A stretch of 61,146 nucleotides of DNA from the IMG/VR virus record IMGVR_UViG_3300021598_001137, positions 1-61,146 of that record, one strand, 5' to 3'. Both the position numbers and the translations under genes were made by a program. How positions within the stretch are numbered: the first letter of the stretch is position 1; every line of letters begins with the position of its first letter. This DNA is from a virus. The notes under the pieces are model-generated. The model was not told the DNA's origin and did not search any database. It saw nothing but the letters and a program-made list of their open reading frames with translations. Of the stretch, positions 7,617 to 14,820 are shown one piece after another.

Positions 7617-7733
7617 ATGGCAAAGGCTAGAAAAGAAGGTAAAGGTAAGAAAAATAGACGAAATCTTAAAAAAAGATTGGATATTATAAAAAATAACATA
7701 AAATTAATTCAGAATTATGAAAAGAATAGTTGA
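7617..7733 (+). CDS. Small highly basic protein, 38 aa
   Basis: MAKARKEGKGKKNRRNLKKR begins a protein with about 15 Lys/Arg in 38 residues. TATTTAT occurs at 7590, about 20 nt upstream, and the 3' end overlaps the next start. A nucleic-acid-binding or DNA-condensing role in the head would fit the charge, but that is inference. A real gene is favoured by the clean start, promoter motif and overlap. Confidence 0.55.
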   Translation: MAKARKEGKGKKNRRNLKKRLDIIKNNIKLIQNYEKNS

Positions 7734-7983
7734 AATATCTCAAGATGAGAAAAAATCCATTTTGGAAAAATACTCTATAATAAAAGAAGACCAACTACCT
7801 CTTGAGGAGTGTTCATTATTTGACCTTAAAAAAATTAGAGACTCATATGAAGGTGGGAATCCTTTAAGTATTGATATTAATGCTTTATCAGATAAAGAAC
7901 TAATGGTGATAAAATCATCTTCTTTGGGTGATAAAAAGATGTGTTTGGCTAAAAAGGCGGATATAATGAAACATTTAAATTAA
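7717..7983 (+). CDS. Leader-bearing small protein (second leader type), 88 aa
   Basis: The N-terminus MKRIVEISQDEKKSILEKY matches the leaders at 4415 and 45012 ([IL][ST]xxE[KR]xxILxxY). SILE and IIKE are two candidate [IL]xE sites. The remainder is a short Lys-rich domain with two Cys. It overlaps the preceding small gene and is 3 nt from the next. Function unknown. Confidence 0.75.
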   Translation: MKRIVEISQDEKKSILEKYSIIKEDQLPLEECSLFDLKKIRDSYEGGNPLSIDINALSDKELMVIKSSSLGDKKMCLAKKADIMKHLN

Positions 7984-7986
7984 GCG

Positions 7987-9225
7987 ATGAAACAAAATTT
8001 ATTAAACGAAGAAATTAGACGTATTAAAAATATGATGGGTTTGCAAGAGCAAACAAATCCCGCTTTTAAAAAGTTCTCAAACTTAACGTTTAAGTTAGAT
8101 GCATTACCCGCAGGCATTGCAAATTATAATCCATCTATAGGTTATATCAGAATTGATGGTGGCAATGAATGGTTAGCATCTAATAGAGCCATTTCATTAA
8201 AAAATTACCTTTTATCTCAATTTAAAGGGAGTATTGAAGAACAAAATGTTAGAGTTAATGAAACAAAAGTTTTAGGTGCTGGTGATGCGAACCAATATGT
8301 TATTGGGACTTTTTATGGTAAAATGAAAAAGGAACCTGAAAAACAAGAGATGTACCCTTATACAATACTTTATAATTTTTATGAGATTGGGGGAGTTCCA
8401 CACATATTGGTAACACAACTAGGTAAAGGTTCTCCTGAAAAACTTGATTCTACTAAAGGTAGTACAACGTGGGTAAACAGATTTAATAAATATTTAGAAA
8501 AAATACCAGCCGAGTATAATGCGAAGATTGTTAATCAAACTGTCGGAGGTGGAAGTGCCGAAGGTCCTAATAGAGCTGAAACGATATATGGGATTATGAT
8601 TCCGATTACCCAAGAAAAATTTGGTTACACCGCTAGAGAAAAAAGTAGAGTTCATTTTGACGCCAATAATGTGGATAAATTTAAAGAGATGGCTAACTTT
8701 ATCGCCGATTATACTGCGGATGATTTCAGGACCGACGAATCATTAAAGAACCCAAATGCAAGACAACACAACTTCACAAGCTCTACAGGTGGTGCGGGTA
8801 ATTACATATTTGGTGATTTAGGTACGGGTAGAAAAGGTAAAATATTATCGGTAAATAACCCTAATGGTACTGATATTGTAATTAAACGAATGGAGCCAAG
8901 TGTTGAGGGTGTTGTACCAGGAGCCGTTAAATCTGGTTCTACTGAAGAATGGTTTGACTTGGGTTCATATAAATTGGATGACAATTTTTTTAAGGATAAT
9001 ATGATTTCAATTAAACCTGAAACGTATAAACAATTATTTGATGGTATTAATAATTTAATGAAAGCTAAAAAAATTGAGGATTTTCGTTTAGTTGAGTTAG
9101 GAGCAAACATCAGTGGATATGCGAGTTCCGATAATGCTACTAATCGTTTACCTGAAGGGACAAAAGTACCCGACCACACATATGGTAATCGGGTACCTGC
9201 AGATAAATGGGTTCAGAGAGATTAG
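7987..9225 (+). CDS. Leader-bearing large protein, 412 aa
   Basis: Leader MKQNLLNEEIRRIKNMMG then LQEQ, with LLNE and GLQE as [IL]xE sites; this third leader type also opens the gene at 12581. The body is a soluble Gly/Asn-rich mixed fold. Two short stretches (NRAISLKNYLLSQF and a C-terminal GASNATNR-like region) vaguely recall OmpA C-terminal domains, too weakly to call. It ends in a 4-nt overlap with the convergent CAP gene, and no terminator is visible between them. Probable virion cargo by its leader. Confidence 0.75.
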   Translation: MKQNLLNEEIRRIKNMMGLQEQTNPAFKKFSNLTFKLDALPAGIANYNPSIGYIRIDGGNEWLASNRAISLKNYLLSQFKGSIEEQNVRVNETKVLGAGDANQYVIGTFYGKMKKEPEKQEMYPYTILYNFYEIGGVPHILVTQLGKGSPEKLDSTKGSTTWVNRFNKYLEKIPAEYNAKIVNQTVGGGSAEGPNRAETIYGIMIPITQEKFGYTAREKSRVHFDANNVDKFKEMANFIADYTADDFRTDESLKNPNARQHNFTSSTGGAGNYIFGDLGTGRKGKILSVNNPNGTDIVIKRMEPSVEGVVPGAVKSGSTEEWFDLGSYKLDDNFFKDNMISIKPETYKQLFDGINNLMKAKKIEDFRLVELGANISGYASSDNATNRLPEGTKVPDHTYGNRVPADKWVQRD

Positions 9226-9764
9226 TATTGAAAGATAACGGTGAAATAAGTGTTGTTAACTACGTTATATTTTTCACCTCCATGAACATATATTCCTGAC
9301 GTATTTTCTTGGACTCCGATACCAAATGTTTTAAGTTTAGGGTCCAATAACGCATTTCTATGCGCTTCAGAGTGCATCCATTGTTTAACCGCACATCCCG
9401 CATTTTCTTTATGTGAACAAACCTCAATACTATTTATGCGATTTATTACCTCAACATAATTTAATCCTGAGTGTTTGTAGTTCGCCCATCTGGCCATATA
9501 ATCACTATGTTTTTGAGCTATACCCATTAGTTTTTTATCCATAACTAATGGATTAAGACCGTGAGATTTTCTTTCCTCGTTAATATAAAGGAGGACCAAT
9601 TTTACATATGTATCCATATTGTAAAAAGTCTTAGTGTGAAGACTGTCAGCAAATGGTATTGTATCGGTAGATACATTTGGGTAGTGATTAATTTCAAGCA
9701 AACTGTTTTGACCAAAAACATTCAGACCCAACACCATTACCAATATTACAATTACATTTTTCAT
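9222..9764 (-). CDS. Secreted CAP/SCP-domain protein, 180 aa
   Basis: N-terminal signal peptide MKNVIVILVMVLGLNVFGQ; a Met two codons earlier (9770) is the alternative start. Residues about 60-180 form a CAP (SCP/PR-1) domain: YINEERKSHGLNPL, a helix with HSDYM, YKHSG, KENAG and HRNALLDP are typical bacterial CAP sequence. Known CAP proteins are secreted; bacterial members often have unclear enzymatic roles. A host-type TATATTTG lies about 20 nt upstream on this strand. It is unusual in a phage and may act in the host envelope. Confidence 0.8.
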   Translation of the reverse strand: MKNVIVILVMVLGLNVFGQNSLLEINHYPNVSTDTIPFADSLHTKTFYNMDTYVKLVLLYINEERKSHGLNPLVMDKKLMGIAQKHSDYMARWANYKHSGLNYVEVINRINSIEVCSHKENAGCAVKQWMHSEAHRNALLDPKLKTFGIGVQENTSGIYVHGGEKYNVVNNTYFTVIFQY

Positions 9765-9828
9765 ATCCATTAGTTTTATAAAACAAATATAATAAAAATA
9801 GTTCTTATATTTGAAAACAAATACAAGA

Positions 9829-9835
9829 TATTTAT
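9829..9835 (+). promoter_or_regulatory. TATTTAT motif, candidate late-type promoter
   Basis: TATTTAT 5 nt before the ATG at 9841. Confidence 0.45.
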
Positions 9836-9840
9836 AAATA

Positions 9841-10209
9841 ATGAAAGTGATTTTAACTGAAGAGCAATACAATAAGGCGAAATATAAAATATATGATAAG
9901 TTTATTGATATGCTTGTTAGGGATACTGAAATTTTTGGTTTTATGAAATATGATTATAATAAATATAGTTATGCTGCCCATATGAAATTCCCATATACCG
10001 ATAATTTTTATAATTTAGCGTTTAATAACCCTAACGAGTTTACTTTCACCTCACCCGCTAGATATAATTTAAAAAGTTTCTTTATGTTAGTGGGTGTTGA
10101 TATGGACGAGGAACCAAAAAAGGCCGAAAACTTATGGAATGAATATTTGGATAAACTTGAGGTTAAAGTTAAAAAGTCCATTAAAAAATTTTTAGATAAT
10201 GAAAATTAA
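9841..10209 (+). CDS. Leader-bearing small protein (MKVILTE), 122 aa
   Basis: MKVILTEEQYNKAKYKIYDK is leader plus basic helix; aromatic-rich segments follow, then a Lys-rich C-terminal helix. The 3' end overlaps the next gene by 11 nt. Function unknown; head cargo by inference. Confidence 0.75.
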   Translation: MKVILTEEQYNKAKYKIYDKFIDMLVRDTEIFGFMKYDYNKYSYAAHMKFPYTDNFYNLAFNNPNEFTFTSPARYNLKSFFMLVGVDMDEEPKKAENLWNEYLDKLEVKVKKSIKKFLDNEN

Positions 10210-10507
10210 TAAAGAACATCTAATCAAGGCCGTTGATTCAGTGTTTGATACTGTATATTCAGATATTGACCGTATTAGTGACAGTAATCTTGATAGATAT
10301 ATGAATTATTACAGTCAGGATAATATCAGATTACAAGTTAGAGAACATTATGGTAAAAATTACCTGCAGTATCGTAAAAAAGACCGAGACTCCATCCAAC
10401 GAATGATGCCTATTAGTAATTATATGTTTGATAAGGTAATAGAGAAATGGTTTACCAAAAAATATAATATGGAAATTGATGGAGTGTTATTACCAAGAAA
10501 AAATTAA
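10199..10507 (+). CDS. Hypothetical protein, 102 aa
   Basis: Overlaps the end of the preceding leader gene, so probably co-translated. No [IL]xE leader. Arg/Asp/Tyr-rich and probably helical (a pattern such as YSDIDRISDSNLDRYMNYY), with a basic C-terminus. Not recognised. Confidence 0.65.
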   Translation: MKINKEHLIKAVDSVFDTVYSDIDRISDSNLDRYMNYYSQDNIRLQVREHYGKNYLQYRKKDRDSIQRMMPISNYMFDKVIEKWFTKKYNMEIDGVLLPRKN

Positions 10508-10565
10508 TAACAATTTCTTAAAGATTACATAACATCCTTTTAGTTATTTTATTATACCTATTGAT

Positions 10566-10646
10566 ATGATACCATTGTTTTTAATTTTATCGGGTTCTTT
10601 CTTAGTTATTACCGTAATAAGAGATAGAAGAAATTATTATAAATAA
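10566..10646 (+). CDS. 26-aa single-span membrane peptide
   Basis: MIPLFLILSGSFLVITVIRD is a clean hydrophobic helix followed by a basic end, stopping just before two terminator hairpins. Small single-helix proteins of this kind also occur at 16028 and 16509. Short enough to be chance; supported by composition and the terminator directly after it. Confidence 0.4.
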   Translation: MIPLFLILSGSFLVITVIRDRRNYYK

Positions 10647-10658
10647 TTAAAGTTACTT

Positions 10659-10684
10659 CACCCCGTAGGGTGGGTAATTTTTTA
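10659..10684 (+). terminator. Rho-independent terminator (first of a pair)
   Basis: CACCC / GGGTG with a four-base loop, then GGTAATTTTTT. Confidence 0.6.
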
Positions 10685-10691
10685 ATCTTGA

Positions 10692-10719
10692 CCCCAATCT
10701 ATTGATTGGGGATTTTTTA
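10692..10719 (+). terminator. Rho-independent terminator (second of a pair)
   Basis: Perfect 8-bp stem CCCCAATC / GATTGGGG with a four-base loop, followed by A and six T. Confidence 0.85.
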
Positions 10720-10736
10720 TTTATTATCATTTGATT

Positions 10737-11126
10737 ATGATACCTCACGAAGTTTTAATACAAAGAATTTTTGAAACCTTTTTTAAGGGTGTAGAATACG
10801 TAATTGAACCAGAACTAAGTTTAAAATATCTGTATAACATTAAACTAACCAATATAAAGAGGGCATTCTACGGACAACATAGTTTTGTACCTGAATTTGA
10901 ATTTGATGGGACTAATAACACATATAGTGAAGATGATTTCGCATTTACTCTTAGACACTTTGCACCTAATATAGGCGGTTATATATTGGTGTACACATTC
11001 ATTAATAATAGAGATAGAGTTATAGTCACACCCGACCAAATTCGTATTGAGAATTATGGGATAGTGTCAAGAATTAAAGACCCATATAAAAATAGATTTG
11101 AAAAAACTTGGGGAAGTTTGGAATAA
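10737..11126 (+). CDS. Hypothetical protein, 129 aa
   Basis: ATG 10737 chosen over a TTG six bases upstream. Soluble mixed-fold protein with an N-terminal helix (HEVLIQRIFETFFKGV) and strands containing DRVIVTPDQIRI. No leader. It is the first gene after the double terminator and probably has its own promoter; the upstream TCATTTG is a poor match to the host box. Function unknown. Confidence 0.7.
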   Translation: MIPHEVLIQRIFETFFKGVEYVIEPELSLKYLYNIKLTNIKRAFYGQHSFVPEFEFDGTNNTYSEDDFAFTLRHFAPNIGGYILVYTFINNRDRVIVTPDQIRIENYGIVSRIKDPYKNRFEKTWGSLE

Positions 11127-11142
11127 TAAAAAAATTAATTAT

Positions 11143-11150
11143 ATTTGTAT
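11143..11150 (+). promoter_or_regulatory. Bacteroidota-type promoter TTGGAA...TATATTTG
   Basis: TATATTTG with a TTGGAA about 16 nt upstream, matching the -33/-7 arrangement of Bacteroidota. Unlike most boxes here it leaves a leader of about 30 nt before the ATG at 11184. Confidence 0.55.
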
Positions 11151-11183
11151 CATTATTAATCATCTAAAAAATAAAAGTAAGTT

Positions 11184-11432
11184 ATGGCAACAAAATCAGG
11201 ACAAAAAGGACGTTACATTTGCAAAGTAGGATTCTATGATATCTACGCTAAGGATTCATTTAAACCTAAAAAAGAATCTAAGTTTAAATTTACCAAACCA
11301 GATGTCGCATCTACGGTATATAATGTATACCACGCTAAGAAATTGGTTGAGAAAGGATATAAAACCAAAGATGAGGCGGTTGATGTTGCAAAGTCCCTTT
11401 TAGGTGATAAAGTGGTTATTTATGGTTTATAA
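11184..11432 (+). CDS. Small basic hypothetical protein, 82 aa
   Basis: MATKSGQKGRYICKVGFYDI begins a Lys-rich soluble protein. The C-terminal half (YHAKKLVEKGYKTKDEAVDV) looks like a helix-turn unit of the kind found in small nucleic-acid-binding proteins, but no family is recognised. Expressed from a host-type promoter and lacking the leader, so probably not part of the cargo set. Confidence 0.7.
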   Translation: MATKSGQKGRYICKVGFYDIYAKDSFKPKKESKFKFTKPDVASTVYNVYHAKKLVEKGYKTKDEAVDVAKSLLGDKVVIYGL

Positions 11433-11459
11433 AAAATAAACTTATATTATTATTATAAT

Positions 11460-11645
11460 ATGAATAATGACCAAAAAGCCGCATATTACGGACAACTTCT
11501 AAATGAACATACGAGGTTGCAAAATCAAATCGCTTCAATTAAAGGAGAATCTATTGACTTGAATCAACAACAGTTAAACAAGATAAAAGAATTACAACAA
11601 AGACAATTGAAGGTAATGAACGAGATAAATCGTTTATTAAGTTAG
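11460..11645 (+). CDS. Small coiled-coil protein, 61 aa
   Basis: Almost entirely helical, with heptad spacing of Leu/Ile (LLNEHTRLQNQI, LNKIKELQQRQLKVM) and Gln-rich faces: a short dimeric coiled coil. The start is preceded by an A/T-rich stretch, and a terminator lies 7 nt after the stop. Function unknown. Confidence 0.65.
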   Translation: MNNDQKAAYYGQLLNEHTRLQNQIASIKGESIDLNQQQLNKIKELQQRQLKVMNEINRLLS

Positions 11646-11652
11646 GTTAAAA

Positions 11653-11674
11653 CCCCCGAATTCGGGGGTTTTTT
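11653..11674 (+). terminator. Rho-independent terminator
   Basis: Perfect palindrome CCCCCGAATTCGGGGG followed by six T. Confidence 0.85.
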
Positions 11675-11684
11675 ATTTCACGAA

Positions 11685-11691
11685 TATTTAT
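11685..11691 (+). promoter_or_regulatory. TATTTAT motif, candidate late-type promoter
   Basis: TATTTAT 4 nt before the ATG at 11696. Confidence 0.45.
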
Positions 11692-11695
11692 TGAT

Positions 11696-12079
11696 ATGAA
11701 ACTTATAATCAGTGAGAATCAATATAAACAAATCTGTGAGTTGGAAAGGACTTGGGATGAAGTTGAAGATGAAGAACAATTTGACAGGGTTAAAGACAGA
11801 TTAGTCCCAAAGGTTATGAAATTGTTTAAATCTTACGGAAAAACAAAAGAAGGTAAAATATTACTTTTTGGTGGTAAGGATGGTGAGGCTTTAATCAGTT
11901 ATCATCCTGAATCTAAAATTTTGTACTATGATAGGTCCATATCTGAATTATTTGAGAAAATATTACCACATCCAATTTGGTATGTTCATGGAAAATTTTT
12001 AATCTATGAATCCTTTAAAAAATTCTTTCCTGATTATGAAGTTAAAAGAGTTTATTCAGCAAATATCGCTATTTATTAA
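11696..12079 (+). CDS. Leader-bearing small protein (MKLIISE), 127 aa
   Basis: MKLIISENQYKQICEL is leader plus helix, followed by an acidic helix (DEVEDEEQFDRVKDR) and a compact strand-rich domain. TATTTAT 4 nt upstream of the start, and the next gene's TATTTAT lies inside its 3' end. Function unknown; head cargo by inference. Confidence 0.8.
   Translation: MKLIISENQYKQICELERTWDEVEDEEQFDRVKDRLVPKVMKLFKSYGKTKEGKILLFGGKDGEALISYHPESKILYYDRSISELFEKILPHPIWYVHGKFLIYESFKKFFPDYEVKRVYSANIAIY
12070..12076 (+). promoter_or_regulatory. TATTTAT motif inside the preceding gene's 3' end
   Basis: TATTTAT 4 nt before the ATG at 12081, overlapping the last codons of the upstream gene. Confidence 0.4.
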
Positions 12080-12080
12080 T

Positions 12081-12572
12081 ATGAAAATAATAATATCTGA
12101 AACACAATATTTGAGATTAATGGAGAATAATGAAGTAATTGACGCTATATTAGATAAAATTTCTAGAAAAGAAAAGTTATTCATTGATGAAAAGAAATGT
12201 TTGGACGCTTACTCTGAACATATGAGAAACGGTGGTAATCCTGATGAATTTAAATGTCCTGAACCTGAATATGATGAAAGAGAAGGACGAGTGTTTGAAT
12301 CAAGCTTTCCTAATTTACCCATGATTAAATTTACTTTTTCGGAAGAATTAAAAAATGAAAATGAGATTCAATACTTCGGGGAGATTCAATTTGAAGGTGA
12401 GGAGTATTTGGGGGTTATTATAACGGATAAGAGAGGGTTTTTGACAGGGTATGATTTCTATAACGTAAGTGACGAACTAAATGACTACAGTTTCAATGAT
12501 GAGACAAAAGGGTTAGAACATGAGATTGGGGTTTTCTTTCAAGACGAGGTAATTCCCGAATTAAGAAGATAA
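12081..12572 (+). CDS. Leader-bearing protein (MKIIISE), 163 aa
   Basis: ATG 12081 gives MKIIISETQYLRLMEN directly after TATTTAT; the frame is open further upstream but those Met codons lie within the previous gene. Residues about 30-65 contain LFIDEKKCLDAYSEH and NPDEFKCPEPEYDE, with two Cys. A strand-rich domain follows, then a helix. Function unknown. Confidence 0.75.
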   Translation: MKIIISETQYLRLMENNEVIDAILDKISRKEKLFIDEKKCLDAYSEHMRNGGNPDEFKCPEPEYDEREGRVFESSFPNLPMIKFTFSEELKNENEIQYFGEIQFEGEEYLGVIITDKRGFLTGYDFYNVSDELNDYSFNDETKGLEHEIGVFFQDEVIPELRR

Positions 12573-12580
12573 TTATAAGT

Positions 12581-12859
12581 ATGATTAACGAAGAATTAGA
12601 TAAAATAAAATATTTGTTTGGGTATAAGAAGGGTGTTGTGATAAGTGAACAAACAACACCAACTAGTGGTGGTACTACAGGTGACACCACAACACAAACA
12701 ACCACAATTCCACAAAAAATAGACCTTGATGGGTTAAAAAGATGTTCAGGATTTAAATCTGATGGTAAATTAATTAAAGGTGAAGAAAAAGGTGAGTTTA
12801 TTATTTTTAATGATGATAAAGGGACACCTATTTGTAAAAAACCTAAAGAAACCCCTTGA
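12581..12859 (+). CDS. Leader-bearing small protein with Thr-rich linker, 92 aa
   Basis: MINEELDKIKYLFGYKKGVV then ISEQ is the third leader type, related to that at 7987, with INE and VISE sites. A Thr/Gly-rich low-complexity linker (about 27-48) follows, then a small domain with two Cys (DGLKRCSGFK ... GTPICKK). The terminator overlaps the stop codon. Likely head cargo; molecular role unknown. Confidence 0.7.
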   Translation: MINEELDKIKYLFGYKKGVVISEQTTPTSGGTTGDTTTQTTTIPQKIDLDGLKRCSGFKSDGKLIKGEEKGEFIIFNDDKGTPICKKPKETP

Positions 12860-12876
12860 TAACAAAGGGGTTTTTT
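12852..12876 (+). terminator. Rho-independent terminator overlapping the stop
   Basis: CCCCTT / AAGGGG stem then six T; the stem's 5' arm lies in the last codons of the preceding gene. Confidence 0.8.
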
Positions 12877-12889
12877 GTTAATCTTATGT

Positions 12890-13213
12890 ATGGATGGGAT
12901 TTCAGACATATATATTAAGATTAATAAGTTGGTTATACCAAAGTTTCCGCAAATTAAAAATGTAAATGTGACGTGTGAACATCGTCCTGGGGTTATCTTA
13001 AGACCATGGGTCACCACACATGGGACGGAGTATGAGGATATTTTGGTTTTTGATGTCCAATTTGATGAAAATATGAAATTCATACCAAACTTACTAACGG
13101 ATATAGGTAACACTATTTTTTTACTTATAAAGATGATATACCCAAATGATTATATAAAAACCAGGGTCAATTTTAATAGTTTAATTGCTCAATCATCATT
13201 TATAAACTACTAA
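12890..13213 (+). CDS. Hypothetical protein, 107 aa
   Basis: ATG 12890 is the first ATG in frame after the terminator. Soluble, with VNVTCEHRPGVILRPWVTTH and a hydrophobic helix (TDIGNTIFLLIKMIY) near the C-terminus. No leader and no clear promoter box. Not recognised. Confidence 0.65.
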   Translation: MDGISDIYIKINKLVIPKFPQIKNVNVTCEHRPGVILRPWVTTHGTEYEDILVFDVQFDENMKFIPNLLTDIGNTIFLLIKMIYPNDYIKTRVNFNSLIAQSSFINY

Positions 13214-13240
13214 CTATTTATAAAAAATACTTCAAAGATT

Positions 13241-13423
13241 ATGGACAACGTAACTGAAAGACAAATTAATGACATTCAAAAACTAATTAAATTCTATAGT
13301 GACTTGGGTGAGACAAATAAACATATTGAAAATTATGTTAAAGAGCTACACGTCCAATTGGAGGAATTAAAAAATCCAAAGGAAACAATCTCAGATGAAG
13401 GACAAGATAAAAGTCAGGTTTAA
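13241..13423 (+). CDS. Small helical protein, 60 aa
   Basis: Predicted helical and acidic, with Leu/Ile repeats (IQKLIKFYSDLGETNKHIEN) like a short coiled coil. TATTTAT 19 nt upstream. It overlaps the next gene by 29 nt in another frame. Function unknown. Confidence 0.6.
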   Translation: MDNVTERQINDIQKLIKFYSDLGETNKHIENYVKELHVQLEELKNPKETISDEGQDKSQV

Positions 13424-13763
13424 TTTAGGTAGGGGTAAAAATTATCGTAAATGGAAGATAGAGTACCCCAATTCTGAACTAAAATACCTTAACCCTGATG
13501 AGGTTAATCTTATTATGGAAGGTTGTCTACTAAAAAACTATAAAAAGACGGCACAGAGGATATATGAAGGGGCAAATAAGACCGTGTGTTCTTGGATAAT
13601 TTGTGATAATGTTATAATTAACTCACCAAAACCTCATCTTGGGGGTAAATCGGTATCTTATAACCCAAGAATCAGACCACATTGGGTGTATGACGGAGAT
13701 GATGCAGATAATTTCACATTCAGTACATTAATATCCAATGGTAGAGAAATATATTCGGCGTAA
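13395..13763 (+). CDS. Hypothetical basic protein, 122 aa
   Basis: Starts within the end of the preceding gene. Basic N-terminal half (VRFNLGRGKNYRKWKIEYP), then KTVCSWIICDNVIINSPK and an aromatic C-terminus. The NYRKWKI pattern recalls small phage nucleic-acid-associated proteins, but no domain is identified. Confidence 0.65.
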   Translation: MKDKIKVRFNLGRGKNYRKWKIEYPNSELKYLNPDEVNLIMEGCLLKNYKKTAQRIYEGANKTVCSWIICDNVIINSPKPHLGGKSVSYNPRIRPHWVYDGDDADNFTFSTLISNGREIYSA

Positions 13764-13770
13764 TATTTAT
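13764..13770 (+). promoter_or_regulatory. TATTTAT motif, candidate late-type promoter
   Basis: TATTTAT 4 nt before the ATG at 13775. Confidence 0.45.
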
Positions 13771-13774
13771 CATT

Positions 13775-14257
13775 ATGAAATTAATCATCACCGAAGACCA
13801 AAAATTCTCCATAATTAAGAAATATTGGGATAAGTTATCCTCACAAGGTAAGGAACCATCTATTGGTGATACTGTATTGTCATTATTCCATGTAGAACAT
13901 AACGATTTACCTGATTTACAGGACTTTTTAGTTGAGTATTTGGGCGGTTATGAGGTTGCGATTAAGAAAACAATAAAAATGTTAGAAAACCTACCCCCAA
14001 TTGACCTTGATACGGACGATATCCTATCAAAATGGAAATATGTTCAGGTAAATAGAGTATTTACAACATCTTTTGGAATTGATATTGTTGTTTTTGGTAA
14101 AAATGTTCAAGATACGGTTAAAGATATGGATATGTCCGAGTATTTTGATTTCAGTGACTATATTAATGACCAAGTAGGCAGTGATTTATATGAGTTAGTA
14201 ACCACAAAAACGGGTATTGATATATATGTTGGTAGCATTGACTACTCAAACGAATAA
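13775..14257 (+). CDS. Leader-bearing protein (MKLIITE), 160 aa
   Basis: MKLIITEDQKFSIIKKYWDK is leader plus helix. Further helices follow, then strand-rich acidic sequence with FGIDIVVFGKN and DMSEYFDFSDYI, similar in plan to the 5932 gene. Last leader gene of the first cluster; the next genes carry no leader. Function unknown. Confidence 0.8.
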   Translation: MKLIITEDQKFSIIKKYWDKLSSQGKEPSIGDTVLSLFHVEHNDLPDLQDFLVEYLGGYEVAIKKTIKMLENLPPIDLDTDDILSKWKYVQVNRVFTTSFGIDIVVFGKNVQDTVKDMDMSEYFDFSDYINDQVGSDLYELVTTKTGIDIYVGSIDYSNE

Positions 14258-14294
14258 TATTTGATATTCCGCTTCATTTCCCTTAATTTTATGT

Positions 14295-14528
14295 ATGAGA
14301 CAAGAGTTAGTTGAGGTATTTATAAAAAAAATGTACCCTGACAGTGAATTTAATATTGTTAGTTACGAAAAAATGTCTAGATTTGATTTTAATGATTCAG
14401 GACAGTTTGTTGAAGGGGAATCTGCGATATTTATTGATATGAGAATTTCAGGTGTGGAAAATAACTATGAAATAACAGGAATGTTGGAAAAGTTCACGGG
14501 ATTTGAGTTCAGAATTAATTTTATATAA
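14295..14528 (+). CDS. Hypothetical small protein, 77 aa
   Basis: Short mixed-fold protein beginning MRQELVEVFIKKMYPDSEF with strands in the second half. No leader, no recognised domain. It is followed at 6 nt by another small gene, so it is probably the first of a short operon that continues into the T9SS-type gene. Confidence 0.6.
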   Translation: MRQELVEVFIKKMYPDSEFNIVSYEKMSRFDFNDSGQFVEGESAIFIDMRISGVENNYEITGMLEKFTGFEFRINFI

Positions 14529-14534
14529 ACAAAA

Positions 14535-14810
14535 ATGGGAACATTAGTAGAAACGGCATACGCTAATTATTTAACACAAGTCGTAACCGATTTGACAATA
14601 GGGGAATTTAAAAATTTATTAATTAATGATGACGCATTTAATACCGAATGGGCCAATGGGTCAACAAGAGAATTAACTTTTGATGAAAGGTATAGAATTG
14701 CAGAATCAATTGAAAATGTTAGGATTAATAAAGTTCAGAAGTACGGAGAGGCTTACATTACTTTACATCTTAACAATTTTAATATACCAAAACGAGTTAT
14801 TTTAGAGTAA
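14535..14810 (+). CDS. Hypothetical small protein, 91 aa
   Basis: MGTLVETAYANYLTQVVTDL begins a helical N-terminus; the C-terminal half has strands with EAYITLHLNNF. Closely spaced between two genes. Not recognised. Confidence 0.6.
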   Translation: MGTLVETAYANYLTQVVTDLTIGEFKNLLINDDAFNTEWANGSTRELTFDERYRIAESIENVRINKVQKYGEAYITLHLNNFNIPKRVILE

Positions 14811-14820
14811 GGAGATTTAT

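Noticed and set aside
8802-9179. Minus-strand open frame inside the 412-aa leader gene
   Set aside because: Antisense shadow of a better-supported gene; no promoter.
7987-9225. OmpA-like peptidoglycan-binding domain in the 412-aa protein
   Set aside because: Only two short stretches resemble it; the conserved Asp/Arg pair cannot be placed.
12493-13113. Long minus-strand open frame of about 200 codons
   Set aside because: It crosses three well-supported plus-strand genes and a terminator, and reads as Ser/Pro/Leu-rich antisense sequence.
14806-14820. Shine-Dalgarno sequence as a general start signal
   Set aside because: Only the T9SS-type gene has a clear GGAG at the right distance. Elsewhere starts follow A/T-rich sequence, so SD was not used to choose starts.
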